From Cylicocyclus nassatus (taxonomy: Eukaryota; Nematoda; Chromadorea; Rhabditida; Strongylidae), in the NCBI GenBank assembly GCA_958299035.1, contig CATQJL010000316.1, positions 17,709,676 to 17,773,675 of the forward strand: a stretch of DNA of 64,000 nt, in the 5' to 3' direction. Made by a program: the position numbers and the translations under genes. This document shows positions 58,214-64,000 of this stretch, one piece after another. Under the pieces are notes generated by a model. The model saw nothing but the letters and a program-made list of their open reading frames with translations. It ran no database searches and was not told the origin of the DNA. Each line of letters opens with the position of its first letter. Positions within the stretch are counted from its first letter, which is position 1.

Positions 58214-59878
58214 GTTAAATTATTGAGCCGATGTCTTTCCGAGAATTCAGAGCCCATCCGAGTAAAAGCGTTTTGCCAATTATGTAAGATTTGTTCCCGA
58301 ACACGGAAGCTCTCCGATCACCGAAGCGCAAAAATAAAACACATTGTCCTTTTACAACTTTTCGTCTGGTAGGTTGAATCAGCGTAAGCAAAGCTTTGCA
58401 ACAGGTTTCCTTTTTACGTTGCTCTCATCGCGAGCAACCTCTGTTGCAATCATTTTGTGATTGCGCATCGTGTATAGCTTTACAAATTTGTTATGGTACC
58501 CATATGCACGCAGCAGATTTATAAAAAATTCTCCGCGAAGATCTTGAAAAAAAGCCGATCTCCGCGAAGCAGATTTATAAAAATCTCATATCATCACTCT
58601 TAGCAACCGAAACTTTCACTATTTCTTCTCAAAGATTGTACGCAACATTCTAATGCTCATTTGAGCCGAATTAATTGCCTTGTACGATTTTCAAGACATT
58701 GTGTTCCACACTCTTTCAAAAGTTCTTTATGTCAGCAATAACTTTTGTCCAAGCAAAGTTTCGAATAAAATTTCTCTGCTTACTTGGGCTAATCCTCGCT
58801 GAATTCGCAAACGCACCTTGATGAGCAAAAAATGTCGAAAACGAGCTTTTTTAGATGTCTTTATTTTAAATTATGACGCGTGCCGTCGATGTGGGACCCT
58901 ACGTCTTGAATGTAGGCGGTAAATGCTCTGGCTTATCGATTTCGGAGCGGGCCAGTCGTCGAGGCGTTTCACATACCACTACTAAAGCGTTTTTTTATCG
59001 CATCAGAAGCAAATTATGCCATGTCACTTGAGCAAAAGCTTTCTCATGACGGACGCCATTGCATTTTAGTTTTTCATATTTGCCCGGACGCTGCCTTTGA
59101 GGAAATCGTAAGATGTGCAGTTTTTGATGAACTACAGCAATAAGTGAGGGTACAGGAAACACGAGAGCAGTTTGTTACTTCATTTTTCAATCGAGTATAT
59201 CCTTAGCACTGTCGGTTTCAGTCATCAGCACATATTTGCAATCTTTTCGTCAACAACACAAAAATCAAATGATTACAAAGAACTGGAACGTTATTTGGGA
59301 TTACCCGGGAGAAATGCAAAATACTGGATTCCGTAGTTTTCTAATACAGCTTTGTGGAGCATGTCTTGGAGATGTAAGGGAGGGAGGGGAAGGTAGATTC
59401 ACTTTTGATAGGCGACTTTCCAGAACTAATGCGAGCAGGTTCTATGAGCTTCACAAACCTCCCTTTCCTAGCCGATACGTACACAAGCCTTATTCAAAAC
59501 CTTTTTGCTTAAATAGAATAGTTAAACTCTGAAGAAAAGTGCTTTTATGGCTTTGAGGATGTGTTTGAAGCATGGAGTGTTTGCCTTGAAAGAAGCTTTA
59601 CATTAACAAAAAGTAGACATGGCTCGAATCCAGAATTCTAGCTTTCGGAAGAAAGTATGCTATGCGTCTCGTTTGAATGCCACGGTCACTTAGTATCTTT
59701 CCCTTGTTAGCTAAGATCAAGTCAGTCAGTTTTTTACTCGTAATTTAAAACATGACCAAGCCAATGTAGAAGGTAATCGCGGATGTATGCCAAAGACATC
59801 GACTTATCAACTTTTTTTTCAACAAAGGAATACAATAACACAAAATCGACTTTTTCTTAAGTCTAATCGTTCAACATG
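58214..59878. other. Gene-free stretch with one TTAA-type element fragment
   Basis: TTTGCCCGGACGCTGCCTTTGA near 59080-59100 resembles the right end of the element at 34606, without a recognisable partner. A 98-codon plus-strand frame at 59236-59532 has no known motif. The direct repeat CAGATTTATAAAAA (58509 and 58570) is short. Confidence 0.3.
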
Positions 59879-59903
59879 TTTTATTTTATTTTATTTTATT
59901 TTC
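59879..59903 (-). repeat. (TAAAA)n tail at the 3' end of the LINE
   Basis: Five TTTTA units on the plus strand, i.e. TAAAA on the strand of the element, at the place where the non-LTR retrotransposon should end. Simple-repeat tails are typical of many LINEs. Confidence 0.75.
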
Positions 59904-60799
59904 TTACAAACGAACAAAAACACAAGTTATACATAACTCCACAAGAATAAATCCTCATGTAGTTCAGGTAAATTCCTCAAAACTAAATGTAAATGCAATG
60001 ATACAGCCTGGAACCGCTAAATGACTGCAAGTTCTACATTGAATGAATGTGATCATGGAGATGGCACCCATGCCCCCATTATTTGCCAGCAAAACGATCC
60101 TGAGATACTCTCTCAACGATATTTCGATACTAAATCCACGGTCCCAAAGCCAGTGTACCGGGAAGAGTTTAATGACTCCAAGTGAATATCAAAGGTAGTA
60201 GTATATGAACAGATCATATGGGACAGCGGAGAAAAGATAAACTCTAATGTGGAGATGGTGCAGATGTCGTACGTTTTGCCGGCGAAAATGCTCTTGAAAT
60301 AATAGTTTAAGCAAAGCAAGGCCAAGTTTTTGAAATAATAATTAACCTTGCCCAAAAGATTCCGGGGAGAGTCCAATAACTCCGAGAAGATGTCATCTTA
60401 GTATCAGATTTTGTAAGTCAATCAGCATAAACAAGTCCTTAAGCTGTACTAATTGAAAAAGAAGAAGTGTCGATTGTACCTGAGCTAACATGATGATAGA
60501 TGTGGGTTAGTAAGAAATATAAGTGAACAGTGTGAACACAACACCACAATAGGCATACGAAAATCAAATTGAACATGAATGAGGAATCTAATCACACGCC
60601 AGCCAATAAAAACAATATAGGTATAGGTATTATGCGATGAAGGAGTATGACTTATGATGGATAGTAGCGTCCAAGATAAGGCGAAATTCCAAAAGTTGTC
60701 ATTCAGAGCAAGCTGCTAATCACAGTAGAGATTTATTCGTTTATTGCCAATATATCAAAGCTAAGCAGAAGTCGTACTAAAGTTATCTGTAAATATCTC

Positions 60800-62440
60800 A
60801 TTCAGTTTCAGTGTCTTCAACTTGTTTTTGAATTAGGTACTGTTTTTACATGCAAGAACTTCACTGGGTAATTTTCGAATCAACTTTGCTACTTAATCAA
60901 AAAAATCGTATTTCGATAAAGCTGGTTTTTTCGCCGCTCTGCTGATGATAAATGGAAAAGCAACTCGTCCCTCCATAAGTGGATTTAAAGACCCAGAATT
61001 TCGAAGGCCTCAATATAGTCTCCCCTCTGAAAATTCTGAAAGCAAGTACAAGGTCAGAATGATCCTGCGATATGAGAGACTATTGAGGCCAAGTATTTTC
61101 AGACGTTCTTCATAGCTTGGCAGTGACTGAGGATAAGAGGACTGGAGGCAGCGGTAAAAAAGTAGTCGTGTAAAAATTTCTGAACATCCTTCAGAGAATG
61201 TTTATGCTTTACCAAGAAGGGGAACCACACCTGATTCGCAAACTCTAAAATGGGAATGACAAAAGATTTATAAAGTTAGGGGTACTTTAGTGTTAACAAC
61301 TTTCGTATTACGATGAATGAGTTAAGTGAGAGAGATTGCGCGTGAGGCAACGGCTGAGACTTGTATATCTGGTTTCATAGAGTGATGGATTATGACTCCT
61401 AAGTCTTTAACGTGTTTTTTGATCAAGTTTTCGCCGGCATGTTCGCAATGGAAATCATCATCTGTGGTAACACCTATACGGAACGAACGTTTACTCAGTT
61501 GATGGCACGTTGTAGTGCATCCCGGACTCGGTTTTCCTTGTTATAGATGCCGAAGACTTTGATATCGTCTGCATACATCAGTATGTGCACATCTGAGTGG
61601 ATTTTAAGTATTTTTGGTAGATCAGCCGTGTAGATGTCGAACAAGAAAGGTGATAGTGCGCCTCCTTGGGGAAGCCCACTTATGCATGGAGAACATCCAG
61701 AATGTTTTAGGCCAACACGAACACTCATTTTTTATCTTGAATATATGAATTTAAACCATTTCAATAGATCTCCTCTGATGCCATAATGGTCAAGTTTGAA
61801 CAGCAATTTTTCTTGGCTTATGCGGTCGAAAGCTTTTGATAAATCGAAGTATATCACATCGATTTTATCGTCGAGGACAGCATTGATCCAGTCGTGGGTG
61901 CAGTCAAGTAATTGAGTACCCGTAGATGCACCACTACTGAATCCATGCTGCTAATGTGGCATAAGTTTGAATTTTTCAAACCAGTTAAGGAGCTTGTCGC
62001 GTATTAGTTTTTCAAGTGTCTTACATGATACAAATTTATGCTCATAGGTCTGAATTCGGTCACAGAATGTGAATGTTTGGGAGCGGGAGTGACAATGGCT
62101 TCTCTCCAAATTTCTGGCACTTGTCCACAGATAAAACAGATGTTAAAAATATGAGAAAGCGGAATTGAAAGTTCTTTCGCACATTTTTTGAACAGAATTT
62201 GTGGGATTCCATCAAAGGGTTCGAATGTTGAGGGTTTTAGTTTTGTTAGAAAGCGTTCAAATGTAGAAGGCATGAGAGTAGGAGACGTACTTGTATGGCA
62301 TAGTGGAGGTCCAATAGATTTGGGAGTAGAGATGTTTTTAGAAAATGTACTTGCAAAAAACTTAGATAATGCTTGCGCGTTGCCTTGATCCGTTAGGTAG
62401 GTTGCACCCGACGAATCTTTCAAAGCTCCATTCTATTGGC
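60800..62440 (-). pseudogene. Reverse transcriptase and C-terminal part of LINE ORF2, frame-broken
   Basis: Segments in order on the minus strand: 62423-62004 (N-terminal RT, ending at EFRP-S with a frameshift near 62030); 62030-61735 ([20 protein letters not shown], then [12 protein letters not shown]), with stops near 61955 and 61733; 61728-61495 (SGLPQGGALSPFLF and catalytic YADD); then about 61420-60800 in shifted frames (LGVIIHHS; SFVIPILEFANQVWFPF; YEERLKILGLNSLSYRR; AKLIRKLPSEV), which is the usual C-terminal domain of this LINE group. The catalytic Asp pair is present, but the product cannot be translated intact. Confidence 0.85.
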
Positions 62441-62784
62441 AAACATTTTATTGTGGATGTAAGAGAAGAGATTCTTGGAGTACTCAGAGGAAGCTAAAAC
62501 GTTTCTTGTAATTTGAGAGGAACTTCTTAAGATGGTTTGTTATATGAGAGCAAACTTTCTTGTAAATGAACTATCATATCGAGAAGTCCTGAAAAGTTAT
62601 TCCATCTGGAGATTGAGTGACTGTACATGGACAGAGTATTCGAGATATCCAATTTTACGAGTTTCAAATGGAGTGTGTGCTGCCATAAGTTTGTACAAAA
62701 TGCTACAGAATCTGTAATACACATCGGAAGGATCTACATACTGATTAAAGCAATTTTCCCAACCGATGTTATTTAAATCAACTT

Positions 62785-63507
62785 TCATTGCTTCAAAGTC
62801 AATCTCAGGGAAGCGAGGATATGGGATAAATGTGTTTTTTTCGGAATGTTGAATCTGTAACAAAACTCAATCATTTTTTGATCAAAAGTTCCAAAAGCGG
62901 CAGAAATCGACAGCATGTCGATAAAGAAGTTTTGTGCTAAGACTAAATCGAGAATAGCTTCATCATGTGTTGGTTTATCGACAAACTGGTGTAAATTGAG
63001 ATTTTCAAATAATTCGAAAAATTTGTTGGTTGATGGTTGATTATCACAATTCATGTTCGAAGGGTATCTTACCGGAAGGTTGAAACCACCAACAATCAAA
63101 ATTTCAGTAGCAGCCAGAGCATTGACAGAGAGCAGATCCAGGAGAACAGCATCAGAGTCAGGATCGGAGTTTGGAGGACGATAAACACATATCATGCGTA
63201 ATTTTGCAAGTGAACGGGGGTGATAGAGATTATCGTGATTTCGCATTTGTACTGGAGGTTTGTTTTGACTGTTTCACACAAAAGCATCGAATTAACAAAA
63301 AAACACCTCCCCTTTTTTATGTTTTCTATCACATCGGAATATCGTATATGGTAGATCAGACACAATTTCTGCATCTGTTATCTCAAAATATAAACATGTT
63401 TCGGCCACAAAAAGATTATCAGGGATTTTAGAGATAAGAAAATGGTGCAAATGAGATAACTTATTGTGTAGTGTTGTTCCATTCATTAGATAACACTTGA
63501 GAGTCAC
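62785..63507 (-). pseudogene. Endonuclease domain of LINE ORF2, frame-broken
   Basis: 63507-63292 encodes the N-terminal part of an AP-type endonuclease (LHNKLSHL, then DNLFVAETCL and YTIFRCDRKHKKG). After a frame change, 63246-62785 continues with MICVYRPPNSD, ILIVGGFNLPV (normally GDFN), FVDKPTHDEAILDLVL and FGTFDQK (normally SDH). Replacement of the catalytic D in GDFN and of H in SDH indicates an inactive enzyme. Confidence 0.8.
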
Positions 63508-64000
63508 CTCGCCGGGAACTCAGTTTTCCTGGCATGTTGTATGAGGTTGGCGAAGAGAATAGGTGAAGTTTGTAAAGGATACGCTCTGCCATGCGAAAGC
63601 GAGTTCACTGGCACAAGCTCTCCTTTATAAACCACGAATCGGTCCTCAAAACTCCTTGTTTGATTCATTTTCCTAGCCTGCTCTCGAAGACCACGCTCAT
63701 GTTCTCTTCCTCGAGCCGTCATGCTTTTCTAATGTAGACTCTCTTGAAAGTTGGAGAGTCTCGGAGCAATCGGCTCGAGAAAGGGCGGGATCCAATGACT
63801 TCTTGTGGGTAATTCAACCTTCACAAGAGGTGGCCTGTTAGTCATTCTAGCGCTCATTCGGAAAACCTTTACAGGCTTACACTCGATATCTAACGTGTCA
63901 AGAATTCCACGTATCTTCTGTTCGGTATCATTTTGGCGTTCAGATGCCAGAGGATTGGTCTGTCCGTCTCTTTTAACAAGTTCGGCCAGCACTGACAATG
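63504..64000 (-). pseudogene. C-terminal part of LINE ORF1, cut by the window edge
   Basis: The minus-strand frames 63998-63729 and 63722-63504 together resemble the second half of CR1-type ORF1 proteins. The landmarks are a segment with MSARMTNRPPLVKVELP, then REHERGLREQARKMNQTRSF and DRFVVYKGELVPVN. A stop or frameshift between the two frames near 63725 breaks the ORF. The role in the family is RNA binding as an RNP component. No zinc knuckle is seen in the part visible here. Confidence 0.6.

Larger units (their letters stand above)
59879..64000 (-). mobile_element. Non-LTR retrotransposon (LINE, CR1/Jockey-like), decayed, running off the right edge
   Basis: On the minus strand, entering from the right edge, the order is the ORF1 C-terminal part, an endonuclease domain, a reverse-transcriptase domain, the C-terminal domain, a 3' untranslated region of about 0.9 kb, and a TAAAA tail. 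Several frameshifts and in-frame stops break the frames. The motif order and the wording of the RT ([32 protein letters not shown]) suggest the CR1/Jockey group; the clade is an inference. The 5' end and any target duplication lie outside the window. Confidence 0.85.

Noticed and set aside
57912..58226. Hydrophobic frame as a membrane protein or missing b561 helices of the second DOMON gene
   Set aside because: It lies inside a TIR element, has no histidine motifs of the b561 fold, and ends in the CTGCAG subrepeats.

Overview
This window looks like nuclear DNA of a nematode, probably a strongylid-type parasite, although that finer placement is only an inference. The evidence is AT-rich intergenic sequence, split genes with many introns of about 47 to 60 nt, acceptors of the TTTCAG type, a possible spliced-leader acceptor touching a start codon, and a dense load of MITEs, Helitron-like elements, a tRNA-derived SINE and a decayed LINE. 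Gene density is very low. Most open frames are chance frames inside repeats, and the real genes are assembled from exons that are mostly too short to stand out as ORFs.

Layout. 1-10.6 kb holds repeats: a relic of LINE 3' sequence, a SINE relic, TIR and foldback elements, a Helitron start and a hAT-type fragment. 10.9-12.0 kb holds a five-exon minus-strand gene (244 codons) for a Lys/Ser/Glu-rich protein with an N-terminal hydrophobic segment, which I do not recognise. 12.7-20.2 kb holds foldback elements, a coding-like fragment split by a MITE, a mariner-type MITE, exon-like sequence near 16.2 kb, a 345-bp (AC)n tract and two hAT MITEs with 8-bp target duplications. 20.2-28.9 kb is mostly featureless AT-rich DNA with one TIR element and a decayed tandem repeat.

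28.9-37.5 kb is the best-supported gene: 14 plus-strand exons joining in frame into a 471-residue secretory-pathway protein with a DOMON domain, a cytochrome b561 domain carrying all four expected helix histidines, and an extra C-terminal membrane helix (a ferric-chelate-reductase-1-like transmembrane redox protein). Its introns carry several mobile elements. 45.4-54.1 kb holds a second DOMON gene on the same strand. Its exons match those of the first in order, phase and, for two exons, exact length, but I cannot find cytochrome b561 exons after it. It may be a DOMON-only paralogue or a decayed duplicate.

41.3-45 kb and 47.5-58.2 kb are dominated by nested foldback elements, complete Helitron-like elements with A|TC...CTAG|T ends, a SINE and CAGACAATCG-type elements. 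59.9 kb to the right edge is a minus-strand, frame-broken non-LTR retrotransposon (ORF1 end, endonuclease, reverse transcriptase with YADD, 3' tail of TAAAA repeats).

The two DOMON genes appear to be a local duplication pushed apart by transposon growth, and nothing else here forms an operon or pathway. All homology statements come from reading motifs by eye; no database search was run.
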